DNA of 64,000 nucleotides from assembly GCA_022606425.2 (NCBI GenBank), contig JAHDVF020000883.1:806001-870000 (forward strand), given 5' to 3'. Origin of the DNA: Lepidostoma basale (Eukaryota; Arthropoda; Insecta; Trichoptera; Lepidostomatidae). The notes beneath the pieces are model-generated. The model was not told the DNA's origin and searched no databases. It saw nothing but the letters and a program-made list of their open reading frames with translations. Shown here piece after piece: positions 1-10,084 of the stretch. A program made the position numbers and the translations under genes. Numbering within the stretch: position 1 is the stretch's first letter; every line of letters begins with the position of its first letter.

Positions 1-875
1 TGAATGCGGTGCGAATGAGAGTGTTATGAACACAATAATGAAAGGGCTATTAAGACGAGTGAGGAAGGTATATGTAAACTACGTGATCGGAGCTAGAAAT
101 AGAGGAGAGCCGAGGAAAACTTTGCACATATCAAATCAATCAATTATTAAATGTCAGTCACGTGAGGCGTCTAAGAAATCGACGTGCGTGCATGACACGA
201 TGTATGAATATAAATCAAATCAAATCAAATCAGTTTATTAACTCAATAGACATTACAAACAGGAAAATTCATCTATTAAGTACAGGTAAAATATTATAAA
301 AAATACAACAAAGTACCAGGAACGCATTAGAGATTCATTTAACGACCCTTTCATTAGGAAGACAAAATACTTTCTAAAATCAAGAGTATTTGTCCCCTGA
401 ACGTACCTTCACTAATATAAAAGACGTCGATCTCTAAAGAGACCGCGTTCAGCAGACTAATTGCTCATCCCACCGGTGTCACCAGAGGCAGATTGGTTCT
501 GGTGGCCGGTTGGTAAAACAAGCTGTGCCGTCGCTGTCGGAGAAATCTATCTGGGACAAAAAGACCAACACCCTCTAGCACGGCCGAGTTCTCGAAATAT
601 CCCCTGATAAATTTAAAGAAATGGATAATGAGACGCCCATCTCTTCGAAGCTGTAAAGAATTGGTTCCGAGCATTCCTAAAAGAAATGCCGTGGGATAGA
701 GCCACGGATAACTACCATACTCCCTCATGTAGAGATACCTCAGAATTTTTTTCTGAACTCTCTCCTGCATAATATAGAGAAATCGACAGATGTATGTCAG
801 GACAGAACAGTGTGGCGATCCATTCTTTCTGCTTACCTCTTTGGGAAGACGGCGTGATGGTTAGTTATTTAATAT
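1..875 (+). mobile_element. LINE A fragment, split by a nested LINE E
   Basis: This is the 3' end of an RTE-like LINE. Bases 1-212 and 771-875 together follow the family C-terminus: the region around the WFGHME and GRPRKTWHDQIN motifs, the RRACM and MNVEE region, then the terminal GACGGCGTGATGGTTAG. A minus-strand LINE E sits at 213-770, flanked by AATATA on both sides (207-212 and 771-776), a target-site duplication. The reading frame is broken. The element is cut by the window edge. Confidence 0.85.
213..770 (-). mobile_element. LINE E (Jockey-like) 3' fragment nested in LINE A
   Basis: On the minus strand it encodes the C-terminal part of a Jockey-like reverse transcriptase: ERVQKKILRYLYMREYG, then a YPTAFLLGMLG segment and a FVPDRFLRQRR segment near the end. 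The 3' end lies at the low coordinate, with a (TCAAA)n-like tail seen as AAATCAAAT on the plus strand. The 5' end is truncated. The 6-bp duplication AATATA marks the insertion. Confidence 0.8.
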
Positions 876-1329
876 GTATAGATTTTTTTCTGTACTAATT
901 TTATTAGTTTTGCGAACCAGCAGTATTTCTTGTACCAAGTATTGTAACCAACTTTACAATTATTAGATTGAGTTAACGAAAAAAAAACTTTCAATTGAAT
1001 TAAAAGAACGCGATTTTAACACTTTTAGTTTGAAAAGAAAATGAAAAATCGTAATTGGAAAAATTGTTTGAAAAAGTTCTCGGAAGACTTTAATAACGTT
1101 TTTTTTTCTCTACATTTTCTTAATTAGTATTAATGTGCCCTAGAATAATCTCTCTTCTTGTTCAAACTACCCTTGCCCATGGGTGGAGGGTGATATTTTA
1201 TAATTCAAGGATCAAGCGACGAGTATGTTTTAGGATAAACTTAACTTAATATTACTGACCTAACCCAACATTTACATCAATGTTCGCGTTAGACGTAAGA
1301 GGAATAGCCACAAGAGAGCTCACATCATC
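876..1329. other. AT-rich intronic DNA without recognised feature
   Basis: I see only AT-rich sequence here. At about 1283-1317 it shares the string AGACGTAAGAGGAATAGCC with 61986-62004, so the end probably belongs to a dispersed repeat. No exon or RNA gene is supported. Confidence 0.5.
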
Positions 1330-1440
1330 ATCAGCCATTAGTCTTCCAGAGTTGGACGCCTCCCTTTCCGACTTCCGCGACTCTGTATCTTTCGCCTCTG
1401 TGCCATGCCATGGACCATCTGCCACTATTTTGATATCTGC
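1330..1440 (-). mobile_element. Possible LINE D 3' fragment
   Basis: A CATCATCATCAGCC start followed by a tract with the layout of the GAA-tailed LINE D 3' ends elsewhere in the window. It is strongly diverged and too short for a clear protein match. Confidence 0.35.
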
Positions 1441-1444
1441 AGAC

Positions 1445-1762
1445 CATTTATTTATTTAATAATTAAATAAAACGATGTTTTTTTAAACTACTTTCACTTT
1501 TTCTTTATTTCGACAGCGACCGGTTTCGCCAGACTCGCTGGCATCGACAGACTGATGACGCTATTGCAAACTTAATCCTTTATATACATACTCGTACAGA
1601 TCACGGGTGGTAAACATGATTCTATATAAAAATAATCTTTAAATAATTATGTAAAATTTACTGAATTTTAATATTGGTATTACAGTTATTTTAGAAGATT
1701 CGTATTCAGTTAAAAAACATCGTTTTATTTAATTTTATTTAAAATGAACTTCCATCAAGACT
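1445..1762 (-). mobile_element. Penelope-like terminal repeat relic
   Basis: Two arms in opposite orientation share the segment AAACATCGTTTTATTTAAT (about 1452-1480 and 1713-1735), with AACTTCCATCAAGAC at the right end. The same sequences form the palindrome at 19556-19760. The left arm carries a hammerhead-like core (separate entry). The assignment to Penelope-like elements rests on the known association of short-stem-III hammerheads with their terminal repeats; no Penelope protein is present. Confidence 0.55.
1511..1556 (-). ncRNA. Degenerate hammerhead ribozyme motif
   Basis: Minus strand: CAGT (stem I), CTGTCGA (core, one change from CTGANGA), stem II GCCAG/CTGGC, GAAA, a six-base palindromic stem III ACCGGT, cleavage C, then GCTG closing stem I. 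The core change suggests an inactive copy. Confidence 0.5.
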
Positions 1763-2635
1763 AACTAACTAACTAACTAACTAACCATCACGCCGTCTCT
1801 CGGAAGGGGTAGGCAAAAAGAATGGACTGCCACACTTTTCTATCCTGACATATTTCTCTCGCTTCCTCAACATTCATGCGTGTCATGCACGCGCGCCGAT
1901 TTCTCTGACTCCTCACATGGCCGACATTCAATATTTGATTGATTGATTTGATCGTGCCACGTTTTCCTCGGTCTTCCTCTATTTCTGATTACATTCACAT
2001 CATTAACATATATTTTTTTTACCATTTTTCTTCATTTCTTTCCATATGCCCAAACCATCTTAATGATCCTTTCATTATTTTGTTCATTACACCATCATTC
2101 GCACCGCATTCACTTATTATATCTTCATTCGACACTCTATCATACACAGAGTATCCACACATTCGTCTAAGAGATCTCATTTCTACTGCATTTATTCTAC
2201 TTTCATCCTTCTTTTGCCAGCTCCATGGTTCGGTTCCATACATAAGGGTCGGTAGAAGAACACCATTGTGCTCTGCCATTCTAGCTTTTTTGGATAGGTT
2301 TTTGTTTGCGATGACAACTTTAAGTGCACCATTCACTTTGTTGCCTGCCCCAACCCTTCTTTCAGTATCCCTCTCCACTCGCCCATCTCTTGTAAACATA
2401 CTACCTAAATACACGAACTCAACTACTTGCTCCAAATTTTCACCATTCACGCTAATGTTGCAGACTGTCATGGTTTCTTCCTTTTCAAAAATCATTACCT
2501 TGGACTTTTTAACATTTATCATCAGATCATTTCGCATGCATACCTCATACATACAATTCACCAGGATTTGTAGTTCATGCTCGTTGTCTGCAAGTAGGAC
2601 AGCGTCATCCGCATATAGTTTTTGAGAGTTCATAT
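1763..2635 (-). mobile_element. LINE A, RT catalytic box to 3' end
   Basis: One of the longest LINE A copies. Reading the minus strand from 2635, it starts just before the reverse-transcriptase catalytic motif YADDAVLLAD, continues through FVYLGSMFTRDGR (thumb region), GVLLPTLMYG, MRSLRRMCG and WFGHME, and ends in (CTAA)n on the plus strand, the complement of the TTAG tail. An open frame covers 2633 to about 2019 and then breaks. The subfamily is the YSVYDRVSNE type. It is 5' truncated; the endonuclease domain is missing. Confidence 0.9.
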
Positions 2636-3016
2636 TATTCTAGAGGCTTCCATATTCTACACAATCATTGAAACTTTCCAGTGAAATATGAAAAATTGAG
2701 TTGTATGAAATGGAAAATAAACGATTGTTTGTCCAACATTTTGAACTTCGAATACATTTTCCAGGAGAAAATAATGTTTTTCAACAATATATCCGTTGTT
2801 TGCTGGTTCACGTTCTGTTGGCTTTACCAGAGATACGGTTATTGTTCTGCGCTTGTTGCGCTCGCGTGCCTACCGTTATCTCCTGGATTACGCTGTAAGC
2901 GGGGGATATTCATGATTTTGCCCAAAATTCGAATTAAGAGGGAAAATTTAATTTTGTGTTTTATTTTGCTTGTTAGTTTGAAACACTAGTCGTGTTATTT
3001 AAATTCATGAAATAGT
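2636..3016. other. AT-rich intron, nothing recognised
   Basis: Short open frames occur in this stretch but have no recognisable motif, splice context or similarity to other parts of the window. Confidence 0.5.
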
Positions 3017-3080
3017 AAACAAACTAACTAACTAAATAACCATCACGCCGTTTCCCCGGAGGTGTAGGCAGAGAGGAAGG
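3017..3080 (-). mobile_element. LINE A 3' tail only
   Basis: CTAACTAACTAAATAACC followed by ATCACGCCGTTTCCCCGGAGG is the complement of the LINE A terminus. It meets a plus-strand LINE A remnant at about 3110. Confidence 0.7.
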
Positions 3081-3109
3081 TAGGGGGTACATTCACTCGC
3101 ATAGATTGT

Positions 3110-3873
3110 ACGATTGTAGACACGATGTTTGAACGTTGGTAAAGCGAAATAAGGACATGTCTAGAAAAAACAGTGTGAGCTATTCATTCTTTTTTCAAAT
3201 CAAATCAAATCAGTTTATCAACTCAAAAGACATTACAAACAGGAAAATGTTTAAGGCATCTATTAAGTACAGGTAAAATATTATAAAATTACAGCAAAGT
3301 ACCAGGAACGCATTAGAGATGGTTCGACATTAGGAAGACAAGATACTTTCTAAAGTCAAGTAGAAGTCAGTCTGAACGTACCTTCACTAATATAAAAGAC
3401 GTCGAGACCGCGTTCAGCAGACTAATTGCTCTTCTCACCGGTGACACCAGAGGTAGATCGGTTCTGGTGGCCGGTTGGTAAAACAATCTGTGCTGTCGCT
3501 GTCGGAGAAATCTATCAGGGACAAAAGACCAACACCCTCTAGCACGGCTGAGTTCTCGAAATATCCCCTGATTAATTTAAAGAAATGGGTTATGAGATGC
3601 CCATCTCTTCGAAGCTGTAAAGAATTGGTTCCGAGCATTCCTGAAAGAAATGCCGTGGGATAGAGCCACGGATAACTACCATACTCTCTCATGTAGAGAT
3701 ACCTCAGTTTTTTTTTCTGAACTCTCTCCAGCATAACGGAATATCTCGCCTCGTGAGGACTCCATGTCACAGAACCACTTTCGAGTCTGCTCCGAACCAA
3801 CGCGTTGTATAGGGATTTCTGAAAACTCTTTTTGTCTACCTATTCGAGTAGACGGCGTGATTGTTAGTTACTT
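3110..3873 (+). mobile_element. LINE A 3' remnant split by LINE E
   Basis: Diverged LINE A tail (CACGATGTTTGAACG at about 3121, ending CTACCTATTCGAGTAGACGG and TTAG). The copy is interrupted between TCTTTTT at 3188-3194 and TCTTTTT at 3827-3833, a 7-bp target duplication around a minus-strand LINE E. Confidence 0.7.
3195..3826 (-). mobile_element. LINE E (Jockey-like) 3' fragment
   Basis: The minus strand encodes SRLESGSVTWSPHEARYS, then RYLYMREYGSYPWLYPTAF and a diverged C-terminus similar to the copy at 213-770. It begins further upstream than that copy and has the same (TCAAA)n-type tail at its low-coordinate end. Confidence 0.85.
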
Positions 3874-4009
3874 TAAAAATATTTTTATTTTGAAAATAAA
3901 TGAAACCATATAAACTAAATTAATACGAATGAATACGTCTGTTTTCTAGAAGTTTTTTTTAATTTATGTGAATGGCATGTGTCGTCTGTCTAAGGCAATG
4001 TTAAATGTC

Positions 4010-4695
4010 TAGGCAAGAACAGTAATATGGTTTGGACATGTGGAAATAATGCGAAGAAAGTATGGTAGAAAAGTCACTATGTAAATGGAACTAGAAATAG
4101 AGGAAGACCGAAGTCCCTCTTCTTCATTCCCTTTGCCATTTCCTATCATCTGGCGTAGGCCCTCCTTGTACGAAAACGCCAAACTTTTCTATCCTAATTC
4201 ATCCCAACTGTCAGGTTCTCGCATTGGAGCTTTTTTTCCATTTTGGCCCACCATGTTGCTATTGGGCGACCTCTTCTTGGTTTGTGGGAATGCTGAGGGC
4301 ATTTTGGACTATGTGTTCGCTGTCTCTTCGCATCACATGACCGTACCACCGGAGAAGGGATTCTCTTAATTTTTCCATTATTGGGGCAACCTTAAAGCTA
4401 CCCCTCACGTATTCGTTCCTTACGTGGTCCAGCCTTGTGACGCCTCCGGCCCACCTCAGCATTCTCATCTCGGCAGCGTGAACTCGACGTTCGCAGACGG
4501 AAAGACGGAAGAAATAGTGGCACGATCAAATAAATTAAATATTTTAAGTCGGCCACGTAAGGCGTCGGAGAAAAAGACGTGCGTGCATGACACAATGCAT
4601 GAATTTTGAGGAACGAGAGAATTACGCCTAGAAACAACAGTTTGGCGGTCCATTTTTTCTGCCTACAGCTTCGCAATGGTTAGATATTTGGTTAG
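4010..4695 (+). mobile_element. LINE A fragment split by LINE F
   Basis: The left part (about 4020-4113) matches the WFGHME to NRGRP region and the right part (4503-4695) the RKTWHDQIN to stop region, ending near GGTTAG. The flanks AGACCGAAG (4105-4113) and AGACGGAAG (4503-4511) are a 9-bp duplication with one mismatch around a minus-strand LINE F. Confidence 0.75.
4114..4502 (-). mobile_element. LINE F (RTE-like) 3' fragment
   Basis: The minus strand encodes MRMLRWAGGVTRLDHVRNEY followed by a VRGSFKVAPIMEKLRE segment and LLRWYGHVMRRD. This is the typical RT C-terminal tail of an RTE-type LINE family common in arthropods. The 3' end, at the low coordinate, begins with CTTCTTC (a GAAGAAG tail). 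Confidence 0.75.
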
Positions 4696-4710
4696 TTTAA
4701 TTATTTAAAG

Positions 4711-5215
4711 TCTGGTAACTTAAGCCGATTTTCGTGTCTTTTTTGGAGGGCATTTTTTTGTAGGAAAATAAAAATGAATCGTTTTGGAAATTTAGGTTGT
4801 TTTTATTTACATATTAAAGATACAAAAAATTTTTTTGAAAAGATAATAGTTTATTATTATTATTATTATTAATCAAAGTTGGCACCTCGAAAAAAAGCGC
4901 GTGGGTGGCCCGGGTGATTATGGCTCTTGATATTATCGGAAATCAATTTTTTTTAAAATTCTTATTCTAAAGACATGTCATTCTGGTCGGAATTACAGGG
5001 TCATTTTTTCACCCTAAACTTTTTATTTTACAACCCCTTTTTTGCTGACTTTTTTTTTCAAAGTCCGCCATTTTGTTATTTATCCATGAAATTTAACTTT
5101 TTTGGTATCTTTAATATGTAAATAAAAACATCCTAAATTTCCAAAACGATTCATTTTTATTTTCCTACAAAAAAACGCCCTCCAAAAAACATGAAAATCG
5201 GCTTAAGTTACCAGA
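4711..5215. mobile_element. 505-bp element with long terminal inverted repeats
   Basis: It starts TCTGGTAACTTAAGCCGATT and ends with the exact reverse complement. The inverted arms run to about 4842 on the left and from about 5087 on the right, around 130 bp each. The core is AT-rich with a (TTA)n run and one GC-rich patch at 4893-4920. There is no coding capacity. A MITE or foldback element is likely. No target duplication is obvious. Confidence 0.75.
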
Positions 5216-5829
5216 CCAGTACCTTGAAACTATAAATACGACTATGTAAATATAATTTACGTTATTAAATACAGTTTGATTTTTCGTTTAGTTGAAGCAA
5301 CTGGATTTTCCCTATTTAATGTAAAAACATTCCGCCCCTTGTATCATCCCTGTAGAAATATAAGTGCACGTTTTTATGTGACATAATTTAGATTATTTTA
5401 TGATTGCCGTTACCTATTTTATTATACGCAATAATTCCCTTTTCAATATGCCCCGCTCGTCGCGAATCTGATACTAAAACTATATAACATATTATTTTTA
5501 TCATTCGAGGGGGCGGTCCCGCCCCCCTCATCGCCCCCTTGCCGCCTTGCGCCGTGGAGGCTTCAGTGTAATGTTTAATTTAATTTCGTATATAAAGATC
5601 TCTAGCGGCATAAAAGCGAGTTATAAAATCGTAAAAAATAAACGTTTTATCTATGAAATTTCAGATTTATATTCTAATGGCGGTTTGGAGTTTTTTTATA
5701 ATCGTATTTTTATCCTACTTACTAACTTAAAATTAGGTTTCTCTCCTAAAAAGGGTTGACGGAGATGATGATCTTCATTTCTAATCTGCAAATGTCGAGG
5801 AAATGACCACCTTTGTGAGAGACAAGAGC
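5216..5829. other. AT-rich intron with a short GC-rich patch
   Basis: The stretch is mostly AT-rich. A G/C patch with a GGGGGCGG and CCGCCCCCC inverted pair lies at 5509-5560. No gene or known repeat is recognised. Confidence 0.45.
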
Positions 5830-5935
5830 TATGACTGCCTCACCGAAGGTCCCAAGAATTCACGTGACATTAAAATGGCGATAGATTAGCTACCTTATCA
5901 CATGTCATGAGAATCAATATAATAGCTAAAAAAAA
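5830..5935 (+). mobile_element. SINE2 fragment (internally deleted)
   Basis: GACTGCCTCACCGAAGGTCC matches the tRNA-like head of SINE2, and GAATTCACGTGACATTAAAA onward matches its body. The promoter B box between them is missing compared with the copy at 54388-54600. Confidence 0.65.
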
Positions 5936-6009
5936 TCATATCGTGAACAAATTAATCAATACTTAATATAATATTACTAAAAAAATTGTACCACTTAGTA
6001 ATGCCATTG

Positions 6010-6115
6010 ATTGGGGAAAATATTTTGCATGCATGTGGTCTGCATGTCACGATGTATGGATGTTGAGGAATCGAGAGACGTGTCAGGAAATAACAGTGTA
6101 ACGGTCTATTCTTTT
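6010..6115 (+). mobile_element. LINE A 3' fragment
   Basis: CACGATGTATGGATGTTGAG, then a GAATCGAGAGACG stretch and AGTGTAACGGTCTATTC, match the RCMNVEES to VWRSI region. The end of the element is missing; a minisatellite abuts at 6116. Confidence 0.65.
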
Positions 6116-6278
6116 CGATATGTTCCCGTTACATCTCCCCTCAATCCTAATTATACCCCTTTCACTCGATATGTTCCCATTACATCTCCCCTCTGCTCAA
6201 TCCTAATTATACCCCTTCCACTCGATATGTTCCCGTTACATCTCCCCTCTCTTTAATCCTAATTATACCCCTTCCACT
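6116..6278. repeat. Minisatellite, three units of 51-56 bp
   Basis: Three head-to-tail units begin CGATATGTTCCC at 6116, 6167 and 6223. Each contains TACATCTCCCCTC and CAATCCTAATTATACCCC or close variants. The units differ by a few substitutions and one 5-base indel. The arrangement is plain in the sequence; no function is implied. Confidence 0.9.
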
Positions 6279-6424
6279 TTTATACATAACTCGATCTCCA
6301 TTTATTATGTAAGTGACCGATCTGTTTTATTTTTTCCATCCATTGAATCCACAACACAAAGTGAAGGCGAATATAGAAGAAAAAAAAGACATTCTTTCCG
6401 TCTTAACTTTTTTTTTTAAATTTG

Positions 6425-6560
6425 TAATTAAAAGAAAATATTAATTGTATCTCAATAAAGACGAAGATGTAAATTGTTTTTTGGAAACAGAATAGGCCTA
6501 TCACATTATATGGTATTTCAAATTGTTATTTCACAGAATATGGTATTCACAGAATATTTC
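6425..6560 (-). mobile_element. Foldback-family fragment
   Basis: TAATTGTATCTCAATAAAGA with GATGTAAATTG and TTTGGAAACAGAATA matches one arm of the foldback element at 6640-7320. Confidence 0.6.
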
Positions 6561-6639
6561 ACAGAATTTGGTAACAGAGTATGGTATTTCACATTGCATT
6601 TATAAAGATTTTCTGCTTAATTCTAACATTTAATCTTAA

Positions 6640-7320
6640 TAGATTGCGCTAGTGTAGATTGACCTAAAAAATGTGAAGTGTTTTTAACATAAGTAGCATA
6701 TATACATCTTTCAAAAAATTTGTAGGGCGTGGTGGTCGTAAGAAGGGCGGATTGGGGAATTTTGTTAACATAAAGTGATCGCTTAACCCAACCAATGACA
6801 GGTCATAAGTCCTGTAAACGCCTCGACTACCATATTCTGTTTCCAAAAAACTATTTACATCTTCGTCTCTATTGAGATACAATTAATCCTTAAAAATGAT
6901 TAACCCGCAATGAGTAAAATCCAGTATTTGTCTACAAGTATTTTTATACATTTAAAAAAACAAATTGTAAATGATTTTTTTTTAAATGTATCATATACTT
7001 GTACGAGTATACGAATACTGGATTTCACCCATTGTGGGTTATCAGTTCATGATTTAATTGTATCTCAATAGAGACGAAGATGCAAATGGAAACTGAATAT
7101 GGTTGATCAAGGTGTTTTACAGGACTTATGACCTGTCATTGGTTGGGTTAAGCGCACGCTTCATGTAATTACAACATTCCCCATTCCACATTTTCTTATG
7201 AACATTACAACATTCCCCATTCCACATTTTCTTATGAACATGTCTTACAAATTTTTGGAAGTTGTATAGATGTTAAAGTCCTACACCAGATTTCACATGT
7301 CAGTTTCAATGCGCCATCTA
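6640..7320. mobile_element. Foldback element, two ~330-bp inverted arms
   Basis: The arms meet near 6976. The left arm runs from GCGCTAGTGTAGATTG through AACCAATGACAGGTCATAAG, CATCTTCGTCTCTATTGAG and AAATCCAGTATTTGTC. The right arm is the diverged reverse complement, ending CAATGCGCCATCTATG. Single arms occur at 20505-20830 and 39713-39835. It has no coding potential and is probably a MITE-type element. Confidence 0.8.
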
Positions 7321-7414
7321 TGAAGATTTTGATTATATATGTTAATCTCTAAGATTAATCTATATATAATCTACATACTAACGCTATCTATGGAGATTTA
7401 TGTTTATTAAGCAT

Positions 7415-7962
7415 TAAGCGGAAAAGCCTATCCAAAAAAGCCAAGATGGCAGTGCACAATGGTGTTCTTGTGCCGACCCTTATGTATGGAAGTGAAGCAT
7501 GGAACTGGCAAAAGAAGGATGAAAGAAGAATAAATGCAGTAGAAATGAGATCTCTCAGACGAATGTGTGGCAAATCTGTATTTGATAGAGTGACAAATGC
7601 AAGTATAAGAAGTGAATGTGGTGCGAATGAAAGTGTTATGAACAAAATAAGAAAAGGGTCATTAAGATGGTTTGGACACATGGAAAGAATAAGTGAAGAC
7701 AGAATGGTAAAGAAGGTATATGTAAACGGCGTGAACGGAGCTAGAAATAGAGGAAGGCCGAGGAAAACGTAGCACGATCAAATCAATCAAATATTGAATG
7801 TCGGTCACGTGAGGAGTCGGAAAAATCGACGTGCGTGCATGACAAGATGTATGAATGTAGAGGAATCGAGAGAAGTATGTCAAGACAGAACAGTGTGGCG
7901 TTCCATTCTTTCTGCCTACCCCTCCGGGGAGACGGCGTGATGGTTAGTTAGTTAGTTAGTTT
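7415..7962 (+). mobile_element. LINE A, C-terminal region
   Basis: It starts 5' truncated in the LSKKAKMA segment. The open frame 7446-7772 contains GVLVPTLMYGSEAWNWQKKD, MRSLRRMCGKSV and WFGHMERISED, then GRPRKT with a TGG-to-TAG stop at the next tryptophan. The remaining frame is readable to the end, with CCCCTCCGGGG and TTAG repeats. The subfamily is the KSVYDRVTNAS type, close to 20872-21448. Confidence 0.9.
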
Positions 7963-8094
7963 TAAGCGGAAAATCTTTTTAACGCAATGTGAAAGGCTAC
8001 CCCGCCATAAGCGCATTGTTAGAAGCCGCCTGGAGATGTCACTTCTATCTAATTTAATAATAATAATGCCAAACTTTATTTTTATTTTCATTAT

Positions 8095-8893
8095 AATGAC
8101 AGAATGTTAACAAGAGATGGGAGAGTGGAGAGGGATATTGAAAGAAGGGTTGGGGCAGGCAACAAAGTGAATCGTGCCCTTAAAGTTGTCATCGCAAACA
8201 AAAACCTATCCAAAAAAGCTTGAATGGCAGTGCAGAATGGTGTTCTTCTACCGACCCTTATGTATGGAAGCGAAGCATGGAACTGGCAAAGGAAGGATGA
8301 AAGTAGAATAAATGCAGTAGAAATGAGATCTCTTAGACGAATGTGTGGATATTCTGTGTATGATAGAGTGTCGAATGAAAATATAAGAAATGAATGTGGT
8401 GCGAATGATGGTGTCATGAACAAAATAATGAAAGGATCATTATGTGGCGATGAGGTTCGCAACCCATCACACCGCGTCTCCCGCGGGGCGAAAAGAGAAG
8501 GATGGAGTGCCGCATCGGTTAAAGTGTGACAGTCCATTCTTTCTGCCTACCCTTTCGGGGAGGCGGCGTGATGGTTAGTTAGTTAGTTAGTTAATCATTA
8601 AGATAGTTTGGAAATATGAAAAGAATGAATGAAGAAAGAATGGTAAAAAAATTATATGTTAATGATGTAAATGGTACCAGAAATAGAGGAAGACCGAGGA
8701 AAACGTGGCACGATCAAATAAATCAAATATTGAATGTCGGCCATGTGAGGAGTCAGAGAAATCGACGCACGTGCATGACACGATGTATGAATGTTGAGGA
8801 AGCGAGAGAAATATGTCAGGAAAGAAAGGTGTGGCATTCCATTCTTTCTGCCTCCCCCTTCGGGGAGACGGCGTGATGGTTAGTTAGTTAGTT
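8095..8893 (+). mobile_element. LINE A interrupted by SINE-L
   Basis: The sequence 8095-8442 continues at 8594-8893 when the insert is removed. The family peptide MKGSLRWFGHMER is cut at the ATCATTA target site. It contains MLTRDGRVERDIERRVG in a broken frame and GVLLPTLMYGSEAWNWQRKD, and ends in TTAG repeats. The subfamily is the YSVYDRVSNE type. Confidence 0.9.
8443..8593 (+). mobile_element. SINE-L, 151-bp insertion with target duplication
   Basis: The insert starts TGTGGCGATGAGGTTCGC and ends in (TTAG)n. ATCATTA at 8436-8442 and again at 8594-8600 is an exact 7-bp target duplication; removing the insert and one repeat restores the LINE A sequence. The last ~60 bp (GTGACAGTCCATTC onward) equal the LINE A terminus. 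The copy is 5' truncated relative to 22730-22973. Confidence 0.92.
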
Positions 8894-9425
8894 TATAATG
8901 AAAGTGTTTAAAAATTTCAACATTTAACAATGTTTGAGTATCGTACCGTTTCGGCCAAAGTAAAGAATTGTCTATAGCCTTTGTTTGAAATGTGATTTTG
9001 CCATACAATGTTTGAGCCCATACGAGAGGAATAACCCCGCTCTGATCTCCATAAGTTAGTCAATCAATCGAGTTAGTTCGTATAGCGCGCGCATGCTAAG
9101 TTGGCGATAAACTTCATTACCGGATAGCGCAACCGGCGACAATCCGGTATGCGGGAGCGAGGGAGGATCATGAAAGCGCTGAAAACGAACCCCGCGAGAA
9201 TTTTACGACTCTCTTAAGCGGAATTCGACATAATCTTTTCACGTGGTGCTATGTTACGTGGCGATAAAAACGCAGTACTTTGCATACGTATCCCTATTAT
9301 TAAGCTATTCTTTATGGCGCATATAAGTATAAATTATATATTATAAACATTAATTAAACATCATTTTAAACCTTTATTTATGAATATATAATATAATGGT
9401 TGAAAAATAATAGAATAAAAGGTCG
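8894..9425. other. Apparently unique intron with CpG-rich patch
   Basis: Nothing in 8894-9425 matches other parts of the window. A CpG-rich segment lies at about 9070-9240 (GCGCGCGC, CCGGATAGCG, CGGGAGCGAGG). No exon signals are convincing. Confidence 0.5.
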
Positions 9426-9925
9426 AAAATAATATAATCGAATAATATAGACCTAAAACTGAGAATACTCCTCATCAAGACCTATGTATGGAGTATCTTG
9501 ATGTACGGCTGCGAGACATGGTGCCTATCGGAAAGAGATAAACGGAGACTAGAAACTTTTGAGATGTGGTCCTATAGAAGACTATTAGGAATTTCCTAAA
9601 CAGACCACATTACAAATGAGGAGGTTCTCCAAAGAATCGAAGGAGGAAGGCACTTGCTCAGGACCTTGTCCGAAAGGCGTGCAAGATGGATCGGCCATGT
9701 AATACGAAAAGAAGGCCTCTTGCATGCCATAATGGAGGGTATGACCGAGGGGACAAACTCTAGGGGACGCCCACGCCGAGAGTACCTGGAGGACCTGTTG
9801 GTGGACGTGCGCTGCTCATCATATGCAGATTTCAAAAGAGCCGTACAATACAGGGAAGAATGGAAGAGAAGAATAGAAGAAATTGCTGCAAACCAATCCC
9901 AGGATTGAAACCAGAGAGAGAGAAT
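9426..9925 (+). mobile_element. LINE B 3' fragment
   Basis: It encodes LMYGCETWCLSERDKRRLE (in a disrupted frame), then LRTLSERRARWIGHVIRKEG, GRPRREYLEDLLVDVRCSSY and EEWKRRIEEIAANQSQD before the stop at 9906. The same protein end is encoded on the minus strand at 10085-11010, 24785-25590 and 32420-32845. Confidence 0.85.
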
Positions 9926-10011
9926 GGTTATATAATCTATTTGTCAAAAAATATATGAAAGAGCTGAAAGGGTTGGATGTAGGTGCCAAAATGAGCCGGA
10001 GTGTCAGTAAG

Positions 10012-10080
10012 CTGTCCATTGTATGCGGATGACGCTTTCCTGCTTGCAGACAACGAACATGAACTACAAGTCCTGGTGAC
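10012..10080 (+). mobile_element. LINE A catalytic-box snippet
   Basis: The sequence reads PLYADDAFLLADNEHELQVL, the LINE A catalytic motif, then switches abruptly to minus-strand LINE B at about 10085. It is a clear chimaeric junction. Confidence 0.75.
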
Positions 10081-10084
10081 TAGT

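Noticed and set aside
1939..2625. Long open frame opposite a LINE A copy (228 codons), and similar ones at 48078-48590 and 49714-50322
   Set aside because: They are antisense shadows of the LINE A reading frame, produced by its codon composition.
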